From assembly GCA_035325645.1 (NCBI GenBank), contig DAOKZK010000005.1, forward strand, positions 9,103 through 73,102: 64,000 nt of DNA. The letters run 5' to 3'. Each line of letters begins with the position of its first letter. Positions within the stretch are counted from its first letter, which is position 1. Position numbers and translations under genes: made by a program. Below are positions 18,931-30,264 of this stretch, in pieces. The notes under the pieces are model-generated. The model saw only the letters and a list, made by a program, of their open reading frames with translations, searched no databases and was not told the DNA's origin. This stretch comes from Macondimonas sp035325645 (lineage in GTDB: Bacteria > Pseudomonadota > Gammaproteobacteria > UBA5335).

Positions 18931-20883
18931 ATGACCCCCCGAGAACCGAATCGCGCCTCGCGCATCCTCCGCATTGTTCTTTCAGGACTGTTGCTGTCCT
19001 TGCTCGGACTCGCCCACGCGGCAAGCCGCGAGGAGATTTTGCCGATTCTTCAGATGGTCGATTATATCGGTGTCGACTATCCCGAATTCGTTCTCGACGG
19101 CAAGGTTCTGAACGAAGACGAGTATGCCGAGCAACTGGAATTCTCGGCCGATGTCGTTCGACGCATCGTGGCTCTGCCCGAGTCAGACGGCAAGTCCTCT
19201 TTGGTCGATCAGGCCCGTGCCCTGCAGGCGGCGGTGACCGACAAGGCTGACGGGCAGCGCATTCAGGATTTGACTGCGCAGATGACAAAAACCCTGCTTG
19301 CTCACTATCCCATCACCATCACGCCAGCCAGGACACCGGACCTCAGGCTGGGCAGTCAGCTCTACCAGATGCACTGCGCCAGCTGCCACGGCAGCGAAGG
19401 ACGAGGGGACGGCCCGGCTGCAGCGGCGCTCGAGCCTGCGCCGACCGACTTTCACGAGCTGCAACGCCGCAACCAGCGCAGTCTGCTGAGCTACTACAAC
19501 ACTGTCACCCTCGGCGTGCCCGGCACCGCCATGGCAAGTTACAGCCAGTTGAGCGAGGCTGAACGCTGGGCACTGGTGTTCCACATCGCACAGCTGGCCC
19601 ATACTCCGGCCGATCGTCAGGCTGGCGCCACGCTTTGGGCCGAAGATCGCTCCGCACGTCAGCTCATCCCGGACATGACCGCCCTTGTCCAGCTCACCCC
19701 GAATGAGCTGTCTGCCGCGGACCCGCAGCGAGCCACTGCATTGCTTGCCGGCGTGCTCGCCGACCCCGCGTTGCTTGAGCCGCGCCGCGAACAGGCGTTC
19801 GTCATGGCTCGCGAGCAGCTCGAGGTGGTCCGCAAGGCCTACGCAGGCGGTGATCGCGAGGCTGCGGGCCGCGCCGCCCTTTCGGCCTACCTCGACGGCT
19901 TCGAAATGACCGAAGCCGCGCTGGCCGCATCGGATCCCGTCCTGATGCGCCGAATCGAGGCGGACATGATGGCGCTGCGCGTCGCGGTTCGCGACGGTGA
20001 GGACGTCTCGACACTGGCGTCGCGGATCGATGCCCTGCAAGCGCTGCTGGATCAAGCCGAAGCGAAGATCGACGCGGGCCAGAGCAGTGCGGCCGCGGCC
20101 TTCAGCGGGAGCTTCCTGATCCTGTTCCGGGAAGGACTGGAAGCCATCCTCGTCCTGGCTGCAATGTTCGCCTTTCTCAAGAAATCCGGCCGCCAGGACG
20201 GACTGATCTATCTGCACGTGGGCTGGATCAGCGCGCTCCTGCTCGGATTTGCCACATGGTTTGTGGCGACCTACCTCATCGACATCAGCGGCTCCAGCCG
20301 CGAAGTCACCGAAGGTCTGACAGCCCTGCTTGCCATGGTGATTCTGATCGGTGTGGGTTTGTGGCTGCACAACAAGAGCTATGCGAACCGCTGGCAGCAG
20401 TACGTCGCAGGCCAGATGCAGGCAGCCATGAGTCGCGGTGGATTGCGGGCCATTGGCTTGGTGTCCTTCCTCGCCGTCTACCGCGAAGCCTTCGAGACGG
20501 TGCTGTTCTATCGCGCCTTGTGGAGCCAGGGACAACATCCGGCGATTCTGATGGGAATGGCCTTGGCAGCCGTTCTGCTGGCTGGCATCGCCATCGCGCT
20601 ATTCCGTTTCAGCGTGCGGCTGCCCATCCGCCAGTTCTTCAGTTTCAGCGCGGCGCTCATCGCGGTGCTGGCGGTCGTCTTCGCCGGCAAGGGCATAGCT
20701 GCCTTGCAGGCGGCAGGCTGGATCGGGGTCAAGGCGGTGCCGTTCATCGATCTGCCGACCCTGGGCATCTATCCCACCGCGCAGACATTGCTGGTCCAAG
20801 CGGTGGTCGTGGCGGTGATCGTGGCAGGGGCGGCCTATAACCACTGGGCGCCCTTGCGCGCTTCCGGGCAGCAGGAAGACTAA
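18931..20883 (+). CDS. Cytochrome c-FTR1 family iron permease fusion
   Basis: A 650-residue protein. Residues 1-30 are a signal peptide (IVLSGLLLSLLGLAHA). A periplasmic helical part follows with one haem-c site, CASCH at residue 149 onward (nt 19375-19389), in a cytochrome c domain (SQLYQMHCASCHGSEGRGD). From about residue 390 it is an FTR1/OFeT permease with about seven membrane helices and the two iron-translocating motifs REGLE (residues 400-404) and REAFE (518-522). FTR1 proteins take up iron with the help of an oxidase; the attached cytochrome suggests that electron transfer is built in, similar in concept to FtrABCD-type systems. The upstream promoter overlaps a candidate Fur box. No partner genes (P19, cupredoxin) are adjacent. 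Confidence 0.88.
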   Translation: MTPREPNRASRILRIVLSGLLLSLLGLAHAASREEILPILQMVDYIGVDYPEFVLDGKVLNEDEYAEQLEFSADVVRRIVALPESDGKSSLVDQARALQAAVTDKADGQRIQDLTAQMTKTLLAHYPITITPARTPDLRLGSQLYQMHCASCHGSEGRGDGPAAAALEPAPTDFHELQRRNQRSLLSYYNTVTLGVPGTAMASYSQLSEAERWALVFHIAQLAHTPADRQAGATLWAEDRSARQLIPDMTALVQLTPNELSAADPQRATALLAGVLADPALLEPRREQAFVMAREQLEVVRKAYAGGDREAAGRAALSAYLDGFEMTEAALAASDPVLMRRIEADMMALRVAVRDGEDVSTLASRIDALQALLDQAEAKIDAGQSSAAAAFSGSFLILFREGLEAILVLAAMFAFLKKSGRQDGLIYLHVGWISALLLGFATWFVATYLIDISGSSREVTEGLTALLAMVILIGVGLWLHNKSYANRWQQYVAGQMQAAMSRGGLRAIGLVSFLAVYREAFETVLFYRALWSQGQHPAILMGMALAAVLLAGIAIALFRFSVRLPIRQFFSFSAALIAVLAVVFAGKGIAALQAAGWIGVKAVPFIDLPTLGIYPTAQTLLVQAVVVAVIVAGAAYNHWAPLRASGQQED

Positions 20884-21231
20884 GGCAGGCGAGCGGAGCC
20901 GCCGATCCGTGTGCGCTTTTGGTCGACACTGACCGGGCGCCCGTGACAGCGCCTGCCAAGGGCGTTCATCTGCTTCGCAGCGCCGATGCCAGCGACGTCC
21001 TTCGGGACTTCACCGGCTTTAGACGCCCGATCTGTCGGTGAGCCTTGCGTCGTCGGCAACGCCTTTTGCGATCCTTTGCTCCTCGCGCCTGAGGGAATGC
21101 TTCGACGCCAGAAGCGCTGTGGGCGCTACCTTCATGAATCGCGGCCCCGTTGCCGATAGAATCGGTACAGGAACAACATCAGGCGCCGTCCCGACGACGC
21201 GTGGTGGCAGCGCATCATCATCTGGACAGAC
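20884..21231. other. Intergenic gap without a recognisable gene
   Basis: About 348 bases between the iron permease and the GH94 membrane protein. An inverted repeat GGCAGGCG (20884-20891) and CGCCTGCC (20950-20957) directly follows the permease stop and may form a large stem, but has no T-run. TAGAAT at 21157-21162 could be a -10 box for the next gene, without a clear -35. Open frames here have no protein-like composition that I recognise. Confidence 0.5.
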
Positions 21232-24200
21232 ATGAACGATATCAGTGGCTCGGAGGTGGCGCTCCCCGGCAATGGGCGAAACCGTGTCATCGCCGGCCGC
21301 ATGGCTGCAGCCCTCGTGTGCGCCGTGGCGGCGGTCGGGTGGATGGCCCACGATCAAGATCAGCGTCTCGCGGATGTGCTGATGACGGTTGCGCTGGCCT
21401 GGATCGCGCTCAACCTGGCCGGTGGCGAAGTGGCGACGCCAACGAGATTCCGGCGGCTGTTCGATCGTACGCGAGACGCTGCCATCGTCGGCGTTCTCGC
21501 ATGGTCGATCGATCCTGCGGCGAGCCTGTGGGCCATGCCGGCGGCATTGCATCAGGTGCCGACACTGACCCACGGCGCGGCCACAACGATCGCGGCGGCT
21601 TTCGTTTTGGCCAGCCTCTTGGCCAGGGCCCGGCGTCAGGCAGCGCTTCCCCATCCGGCGGCCCTGGCTTTTCTTGTCGTTCCCATCGGTTTCAATCTTT
21701 TGCTGCTCCTCGGCAACAGCGCGCTGCTGGCGCGCTGGGGGCAGATGCTCGCCGGAGCAGTTCTGGCGCCGGCCCACGCTGCGGCCGTGGGACGCGCATT
21801 GCTGCTCGGCGGCGTCAATCTGGCCGCCGTCTGGGGAATGGGTCTCTTGGTCGATGGCCGGGCGAGTCGGGACGTTCGTCTCTTGGCGGCCGCAGTACTC
21901 TGCGGCGGCTGGGCGGCATGGACGCCGGTGATGGCCGATTGGGGGAGCAGCGCGACACTGATCGCGTGGCATCCGCTGGCCGCCCTGACGGCGGTCGTCG
22001 CCCTGGCGGCATTGGCCCAGGCGGGCCTGTGGGCGCAGACGTTTTTCATTACGGCCTTGCTCATGCAGGGATTGCGCGATCAACGGCCACAAGCTGTGAC
22101 ACTCGCGCCCCAGATCCGCGAAGGCGCCACCAAAGGCGCTGTTTATGGCGCCTTGTTCATGCTGATCCTGGCAACGGCGGCACTGTTGTATCGCAATACG
22201 CTGTTCAGACACTGGCTGGAGATGGCGCCCTGGCTCGGCGGCGCCCTGCTGGGCCCGTTGCTGTTTGGCCTGGCTCGCACGCTCATCGAAAGCTTCGACG
22301 GCAGTGCGCCTTTCGTCGGACGCCTGCGCCGCAATCTTCTGGCGCCTGACAACTACGCGCGTGGCGTGGTGCTGGGCTTCGGCCTCGCCCTGCTGATCGA
22401 GCGGAATGTCATTGCCGCCTCCGCCGATCTGCGTTTTTTGAGCGGCTTCCTGGTCGGTGCGCTGGCGGGCGCGGGGGTGGACGGGCTGATGCACGGCGTC
22501 GACCGTCTGCGCGGCCGGCGACAACATTTCGACAGGCCACGCATCTATGTCTTCGCAGCGCTGTTGAGCGGCGGCGTCGGCGGCATGCTGGCCTGGTATT
22601 TCGATGCCGCCCAATTGCAGACGGTGGGCGGAAAGCTCCTGCGTTATGCGCAGATTTTCGGCCCTGCCGCCGGCCAGCCCGTTTACGATTACGTGACCTA
22701 CCCCCTGTTCAGCCGCTGGGGGGCCATCAACCTCGGTACCGTATCAGGCGGCCTCAAGCAGTTCTATTGCGATTCCCTGGCCGGGGTCATCAACTGGTCG
22801 ATCGCCGCCCCGCTGTTCAGCATCAACCTGATCGTTCTGAGCGCTATCTTCCAGCGCAGCCTGGAACCCTTGCGGCATCTGTTCACGCGCGATGGCCTGG
22901 CGAACGTCGTGACCCAGGCCGTGCGGGTGCAGCGCTGGGGCCTCTGGATGGCACCCATCATCCAGACCTTTCTCAAGATGGCCCCAAATCCCGCCTGGTA
23001 CAACCAGGACGGCGCACTTCGCACCGGACTGGCCACGGTACAAGCCCTGCGCCTCGACGAGCCGGCCTTCCGGCAATGGAGTCTGCACACCTTTCTGGGC
23101 CTCATGACCTACGGATGGCTGCGCATCCTGATCTGGTTCGATCACATGGGGCTGCGGGTCGCGACCCTCGTCAATCTCTCCTTCATCGGGCTGGACCGGC
23201 TCGAGGCGCGGTTGTCGCGCTGGCTTGGGCATGCGGCGCCTACGCCGGTGATCCCGGAAGGCATTCGTCGTTTTGCAACCTGGGCCCCCCTGCTGCTCCC
23301 GTTCTACATTCCGCGCGGCGCAGAGTGGGATTTCGTCTGGGATGAATCCCAACGCCTTGCGACGGCACCCGGCGATGCCCTCATACCGGAAGCCCGGCTG
23401 CTACTGGGCGTCTATCTGGCTGCAGCGCTGGCAGGAGTCATCGGGCTGGTATGGATCTTCCGGCGCCTGCGTCATACCCGCGAGGCGCATGCCCCGCGGC
23501 TCGTGCAGATGAGCAGCGGCCGCCTGCAGCTCGAGATGGACGCCGATGGCAACAGTCGCGTACTGACCCATATCGGACGGGTTCCGGCGCTGGACTTCTC
23601 ACGGCGTGCGGCCGACTGCGCCCTACCCCACGGGCAAACCTTCTATCTGCAGGGCCTGCAGGCGGATGGCGCATTCACCCCGCCTATCGATCTGATGCGC
23701 GATGAAGTTGGTGGGACACGACGCATCTGGCGGACTGCCGACGGCAATGTAGCGCTGACGCGGGCGCTGCCGGGCGATCTCGAGGTTCGCGTCATGGTCG
23801 AGCCCTGCACGCAGATCGAGGCCATCCGTTGGCGCATCCGCCTTGAGCAGCGCGGCGCGCAGCCGCGGCGGTTGCGGCTCACCGGCTATCTGGAGTGGGC
23901 CTTGAATCACCCGGACGCCTACCTGCGGCGGCCGGACTTCAATGCCATCCATATCGGCGTGCGCTATCTGCGCGCCCAAGCCGCCTTGCTCGCGCACAAC
24001 CGCTTGCTGGGCGGCGGCAAGCCCAACCGGGATCCAGCCGGCTGCGGATTCATCACCTTCGAACCCAATCCCGCGGCACGGCTGAGCGGGTACGAGGATG
24101 ACCGCAGCCGTTTTCTCGGGCGCGGCACGGCACATGCGCCCGACGCGCTCATCCATCAGAGCTTGCGTGACCCGGCCGACGAGGGACTGCTGTATCCCTT

Positions 24201-26718
24201 CGATCCTGCGGCCGCCCTGCAGGTGGAACTTGAACTTACCGGGGAGCCGATTGAAATCTCGTGGATCCAGGGCTGGGCCGACTCCGAATCCGCCGCGCTC
24301 ACGGCGATAGAGGCGCTGCGTGGCGCGCCCGCGGAAACTGCACCGAAGCCACTCCATGCGATGCCCTCGCGCCGCATTCTCCCGCGCCCCGAGCTTGCGC
24401 TCGATGCCGGCTTCAGCGCGCACGGTCCGGGTTTCGAGATGAGTCCGGATACGCCGCGTCCCTGGACCCATGTGCTCGCCAATCGCCAAGGCTACGGCGT
24501 GCTGATCGGCAATGACGGCGCCCAGTTCTCGTTTGCCGGCAATGCCCAGCAAAACGGCCTGACGCCGTTCACGCTGGACACCATCCCCGCGCAATCCTGC
24601 GCGCAGGCGCTCTACATCACCGATGTCGAGACGGGCGCATTGCTGAGCCCCGGCTTCACGCCGCTGCGCCAGGATGCCGCGCACCGGGTACGCTTCGAGC
24701 CGGGCGAGGCCGTGCTGATGGCGGAAGCGGCCAATCTCGCGCTGACGCTCCGGGTCGTGGTCGCGCCGGATGAGCCGCTGGAAGTGCGTGTGTTGCGCGT
24801 GGAGAACCGCGCCGCCCATGCGCGGACCCTGCGGCTGACGGCCTACGCCCAGCTTGCCCTGGCCGAACTTCCTCAGGACAGCCACCGGCAGATCGCGACC
24901 GCCTTCAACGCCGCGCTGGGCGCCTGCCTGTTCAGCCGCCCCGGGCAGATCTTCCACGAAGGCACGGGTTTTCTGGCGATCGATCTGCCGGTCGAGGCGC
25001 ACACTTTCAACCGGCGGGCCTTCTGGGGTGCCTGTGGCGATGCAACCCGACCCGGCATGGCGCTCACGGGCTGCGCTGAAACCGACCGATTACCCGATGC
25101 CGCAACCGTCGCTGCTCTGTGCAGTGTGTTCGAGCTCGAACCCTACGGCGCACGCGAGCTGGTGGTGCTGATGGGACAGGCCGCAAGCGCGGAGGAAGCC
25201 GAACGGCTGATCAAAGGCCACAGGGATCCGGCTGGCGGGCGCAACGCCCTTGTCCACGCGCGCATGAGCTGGACGGGCATCCTGGGACAATTGCGTGTCG
25301 AGACCGACGATCCGGACTTCGACCGGCTCGTCAACGACTGGCTCCCCTATCAGGTGCTCACGGCGCGGCTCTGGGCGCGACTCGGACCGAACCAGCGCAG
25401 CGGTGCCTTCGGCTTTCGCGATCAACTCCAGGATGTGCTGCCGCTCATCTGGACTTGGCCGGCGTTGGCCCGCGAGCAAATTCTCGCGCATGCCGCGGTC
25501 CAGTTCCGGGAAGGCGACGTGCTCAAATGGTGGCATCCGGCCGCCCGTGGCGGCATCGGCCTGGGACAACGCAGCCGTGCCAGCGATCCGCATCTCTGGC
25601 TCCCCTATGTCACGGCCCACTACGTCATGGCCAGCGGCGATTGGGCCGTGCTGGAGACCGAACTGCCCTATCTCGAAGGTCGCCCGATTCCAGAAGGTCA
25701 GCCGGACATCGCCTTCGTGCCGCGCATCTCGCGCGATGTGGACAGCCTTTATCACCATTGCCGACGCGCCATCGACCTCAGCCTCGCCCGGCGCGGCGCG
25801 CGCGGCCTGCCGCTGATCGGCGCGGGCGACTGGAACGATGGCCTCGACGAACTCGGACTCGAAGGCCGCGGGGAAAGCGGCTGGATGGCGCTCTTCCTGA
25901 TCGAGGTCCTGCAACGCTTCCTGCCCTTGACCGAACGCATCGCCGGCGCTGCGGCAGCCGAGCGCGACCGCGCCGCAATCGGGCAGTTACGGGAAGCCTT
26001 GGGCCGCTGCTGGATGGGTGACCGCTTTCTGCGCGCGACCAGCGATGCGGGGGAAGTCTTTGCCCCCCTGAGCGCGCTGATGTCCGCCTGGCCCGCCATC
26101 GCGGGCGCTGCCGACTTCGCGCGGGCCGAAACCGCGTTGAATGCGGGCCTCGCCGGCCTCGAGACGCCCGACCTCATCCGGCTGCTGAACCCGGCTTTCG
26201 ATGCCGACAGCCGCCCCTATCCCGGTCGTATTGCGCTCTATCCGCCCGGTGTGCGCGAAAACGGCGGCCAGTACAGCCATGGCGCCAGCTGGCTGATCGA
26301 TGCGGCGCTGGCGCTGAGCGATCAAGCCGACGAGATCGGGGACCAGTCCCGTGCCGACCACTGGCGCCGGCGCGCCTGGGAGCTCTGGCGCAAGATCTCA
26401 CCGCTCGACAAGGACCCGCTGCGCTATGGGTTACCGCCGTATCAGCAGGCCGCGGATGTGTACTGGGGCGCCGGCCATGACGGCCGCGGCGGCTGGACCG
26501 GTTATACCGGCGCTGCGGCGCGCATGCTTTGGACCGCCTATAGCCTGCTGGGGCTGCGCATGGAAGCCGGCAGCCTGCGCATCGACCCGGCGGCGGGAGC
26601 CCGTGCAGGCATTCCCCGTCTGCGCACGGTGCATCATCGGGGGCACCGCCATGCGCCAGACCAGCGCCGCGATGACGGTCAACAGCCGCCGCACGGCTCG
26701 ACTTCCTGCACGCCCTGA
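21232..26718 (+). CDS. Giant membrane protein with C-terminal GH94 (cyclic glucan synthase C-terminal type) domain
   Basis: An 1828-residue protein. Residues 1 to about 770 are polytopic membrane sequence (many hydrophobic helices up to AAALAGVIGLVWIF) with no GT84 or GT2 motif. From about 790 to 1000 is a first GT36-type beta-sandwich (LQLEMDADGNSRVLTHIGR), and from about 1060 a second (HGPGFEMSPDTPRPWTHVLA, then GNAQQNGLTPF). An alpha/alpha barrel of the GH94 family follows from about 1360, with FRDQLQDVLPLIW, DVLKWWHP and GAGDWNDGLDELG (residues 1530 onward; D1533 is the presumed general acid). Cyclic beta-1,2-glucan synthases carry this GH94 half for phosphorolysis and chain-length control, but their GT84 half is missing here. 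Activity is therefore uncertain: a beta-glucan phosphorylase or transferase is the best guess. The last 35 residues look unlike the family. Confidence 0.8.
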   Translation: MNDISGSEVALPGNGRNRVIAGRMAAALVCAVAAVGWMAHDQDQRLADVLMTVALAWIALNLAGGEVATPTRFRRLFDRTRDAAIVGVLAWSIDPAASLWAMPAALHQVPTLTHGAATTIAAAFVLASLLARARRQAALPHPAALAFLVVPIGFNLLLLLGNSALLARWGQMLAGAVLAPAHAAAVGRALLLGGVNLAAVWGMGLLVDGRASRDVRLLAAAVLCGGWAAWTPVMADWGSSATLIAWHPLAALTAVVALAALAQAGLWAQTFFITALLMQGLRDQRPQAVTLAPQIREGATKGAVYGALFMLILATAALLYRNTLFRHWLEMAPWLGGALLGPLLFGLARTLIESFDGSAPFVGRLRRNLLAPDNYARGVVLGFGLALLIERNVIAASADLRFLSGFLVGALAGAGVDGLMHGVDRLRGRRQHFDRPRIYVFAALLSGGVGGMLAWYFDAAQLQTVGGKLLRYAQIFGPAAGQPVYDYVTYPLFSRWGAINLGTVSGGLKQFYCDSLAGVINWSIAAPLFSINLIVLSAIFQRSLEPLRHLFTRDGLANVVTQAVRVQRWGLWMAPIIQTFLKMAPNPAWYNQDGALRTGLATVQALRLDEPAFRQWSLHTFLGLMTYGWLRILIWFDHMGLRVATLVNLSFIGLDRLEARLSRWLGHAAPTPVIPEGIRRFATWAPLLLPFYIPRGAEWDFVWDESQRLATAPGDALIPEARLLLGVYLAAALAGVIGLVWIFRRLRHTREAHAPRLVQMSSGRLQLEMDADGNSRVLTHIGRVPALDFSRRAADCALPHGQTFYLQGLQADGAFTPPIDLMRDEVGGTRRIWRTADGNVALTRALPGDLEVRVMVEPCTQIEAIRWRIRLEQRGAQPRRLRLTGYLEWALNHPDAYLRRPDFNAIHIGVRYLRAQAALLAHNRLLGGGKPNRDPAGCGFITFEPNPAARLSGYEDDRSRFLGRGTAHAPDALIHQSLRDPADEGLLYPFDPAAALQVELELTGEPIEISWIQGWADSESAALTAIEALRGAPAETAPKPLHAMPSRRILPRPELALDAGFSAHGPGFEMSPDTPRPWTHVLANRQGYGVLIGNDGAQFSFAGNAQQNGLTPFTLDTIPAQSCAQALYITDVETGALLSPGFTPLRQDAAHRVRFEPGEAVLMAEAANLALTLRVVVAPDEPLEVRVLRVENRAAHARTLRLTAYAQLALAELPQDSHRQIATAFNAALGACLFSRPGQIFHEGTGFLAIDLPVEAHTFNRRAFWGACGDATRPGMALTGCAETDRLPDAATVAALCSVFELEPYGARELVVLMGQAASAEEAERLIKGHRDPAGGRNALVHARMSWTGILGQLRVETDDPDFDRLVNDWLPYQVLTARLWARLGPNQRSGAFGFRDQLQDVLPLIWTWPALAREQILAHAAVQFREGDVLKWWHPAARGGIGLGQRSRASDPHLWLPYVTAHYVMASGDWAVLETELPYLEGRPIPEGQPDIAFVPRISRDVDSLYHHCRRAIDLSLARRGARGLPLIGAGDWNDGLDELGLEGRGESGWMALFLIEVLQRFLPLTERIAGAAAAERDRAAIGQLREALGRCWMGDRFLRATSDAGEVFAPLSALMSAWPAIAGAADFARAETALNAGLAGLETPDLIRLLNPAFDADSRPYPGRIALYPPGVRENGGQYSHGASWLIDAALALSDQADEIGDQSRADHWRRRAWELWRKISPLDKDPLRYGLPPYQQAADVYWGAGHDGRGGWTGYTGAAARMLWTAYSLLGLRMEAGSLRIDPAAGARAGIPRLRTVHHRGHRHAPDQRRDDGQQPPHGSTSCTP

Positions 26719-26888
26719 TCAAACGGGCCACTCGGGGATGGCATAAAAGCGGCTACGCCCCATCCAACCTGCCCTGCCACGCCGCAGGAACTTCCGCGAA
26801 GCCGTGTCGGCGGGTTGTGGGCCGCATCCCTGGGATGGGCCCCATCGCCGATCCGCTCCGCGCAGCACTGCCACCGGCCTCCTCGGGC

Positions 26889-28895
<2,007 letters not shown>

Positions 28896-28961
28896 TGCGA
28901 TGGTCCAGAGCGGTATTTAAGATGCGCGGTTGTGTCTCAGCCGGCAGAAGAGGACATCACC

Positions 28962-30146
28962 TTGGGCATCCGTTTGTCTCAGCGCGTTCAACGCATCAAG
29001 CCCTCCCCCACCCTGGCGGTCACCGCCCGCGCCGCGGCGCTCAAAGCCAGCGGCAAGGACGTGATCGGGCTGGGCGCCGGAGAACCGGATTTCGACACGC
29101 CGGAACACATCAAGGCAGCGGCGATGGACGCGATCCAGCGCGGCTTCACCAAGTATACGGCCGTCGACGGCACCGCCGGCCTGAAGCAGGCGATCGTCGA
29201 AAAATTCGAGCGCGACAATGCGCTGCGCTACACGCCCAAGCAGATCCTGGTCTCCTGCGGCGCCAAGCAGAGTTTCTTCAATCTCTGTCTGGCCCTGCTC
29301 GACGCCGGGGATGAGGTCATCATCCCCGCGCCCTACTGGGTGTCGTATCCGGACATGGTCCTGATCGCCGATGCCACGCCCGTCATCGTGCCCACCCCCA
29401 TGGACGCCGGCTTCAAGATCACCGCCGAGCAGCTCGAAGAGGCGATCACCCCGCGCACCCGGCTGCTGGTCCTCAACAGCCCCTCCAACCCGACCGGCAA
29501 GGCCTATAGCCGCGCCGAACTGGAAGCGCTGGGCGAGGTGCTGCGGCGCCATCCCCAAGTGCTCATCGCCAGCGACGACATCTATGAAGTCATCCTGTGG
29601 ACGGGCGAGCCGTTCGTCAACATCGCCATGGCCTGTCCCGATCTCGTCGAGCGCACGCTGGTCATCAACGGCGTCTCCAAGAGCCACGCCATGACTGGCT
29701 GGCGCATCGGTTATACCGCAGGCCCGGCCGAACTGATCCAGGCCATGACCAACGTGCAGTCCCAGAGCACCTCCAACCCGACCTCCATCTCGCAGGTCGC
29801 CGCCGAGGCCGCGTTGCGGGGCGATCAGTCCTGCGTGGCGGAAATGGTCAAGGCCTTCCGTCAGCGCCACGACGCCGTGGTGGCCCGGCTCAACGCACTG
29901 CCCGGCGTGCGCTGTCTGCCCTCCGACGGCACTTTCTACGCCTTCCCGGATTTTTCCGAGGTGCTGCAGCGACGCGCTGATCTCGCCGATGACATTGCGC
30001 TTGGCGAATTCCTGCTCAACGAGGCGCTGGTCGCACTGGTGCCCGGCTCGGCCTTCGGCAGCCCGGGGCACATGCGATTGTCCTACGCGACCAGCCAGAC
30101 CTTGCTGGACAAAGCCCTGGACCGGCTCGGGCAGGCGCTCGGCTGA
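28962..30146 (+). CDS. Class I pyridoxal-phosphate aminotransferase (aspartate aminotransferase type)
   Basis: A 394-residue fold-type I aminotransferase, most like the AspC/AspB group that uses aspartate and sometimes prephenate or aromatic acids. Motifs: IGLGAGEPDFDTPEHI, the substrate loop FTKYTAVDGT, PYWVSYPDM, LLVLNSPSNPTGKAY, SDDIYE, and the Schiff-base lysine in NGVSKSHAMTGWRIGY. The TTG at 28962 is preferred, since AGAAGAGG lies just upstream and it yields the family start IRLSQRVQRIKPSPTL; a GTG at 28932 would add ten residues. It is monocistronic as far as seen; uvrB diverges from it. The exact substrate cannot be decided from sequence. Confidence 0.93.
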   Translation: MGIRLSQRVQRIKPSPTLAVTARAAALKASGKDVIGLGAGEPDFDTPEHIKAAAMDAIQRGFTKYTAVDGTAGLKQAIVEKFERDNALRYTPKQILVSCGAKQSFFNLCLALLDAGDEVIIPAPYWVSYPDMVLIADATPVIVPTPMDAGFKITAEQLEEAITPRTRLLVLNSPSNPTGKAYSRAELEALGEVLRRHPQVLIASDDIYEVILWTGEPFVNIAMACPDLVERTLVINGVSKSHAMTGWRIGYTAGPAELIQAMTNVQSQSTSNPTSISQVAAEAALRGDQSCVAEMVKAFRQRHDAVVARLNALPGVRCLPSDGTFYAFPDFSEVLQRRADLADDIALGEFLLNEALVALVPGSAFGSPGHMRLSYATSQTLLDKALDRLGQALG

Positions 30147-30229
30147 CACGACTCATCCGATCGACGGGTCGCTGGCCGGCGAGCCGGCCCGTCGGTCGGC
30201 AAACCCCCTTGGGAAATGGGATGCAGAGC

Positions 30230-30258
30230 TTGTCACGTCTCGGGCGACTGCCTACCAT
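30230..30258 (+). promoter_or_regulatory. Predicted promoter of the algH-ruvX-pyr series
   Basis: TTGTCA (30230-30235, five of six) and TACCAT (30253-30258, four of six) are separated by exactly 17 bases. A start point seven bases after the -10 box would fall on the A of the algH ATG at 30265, which would make a leaderless messenger. The absence of a ribosome-binding site before algH fits that idea. Confidence 0.45.
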
Positions 30259-30264
30259 GAAGCC

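Noticed and set aside
30155..30195. GGCCGG-CGAG-CCGGCC hairpin after the aminotransferase gene
   Set aside because: The 6-bp inner stem has no T-run and the outer arms pair only with a bulge; such GC palindromes arise easily at this base composition, so I did not list it as a terminator.
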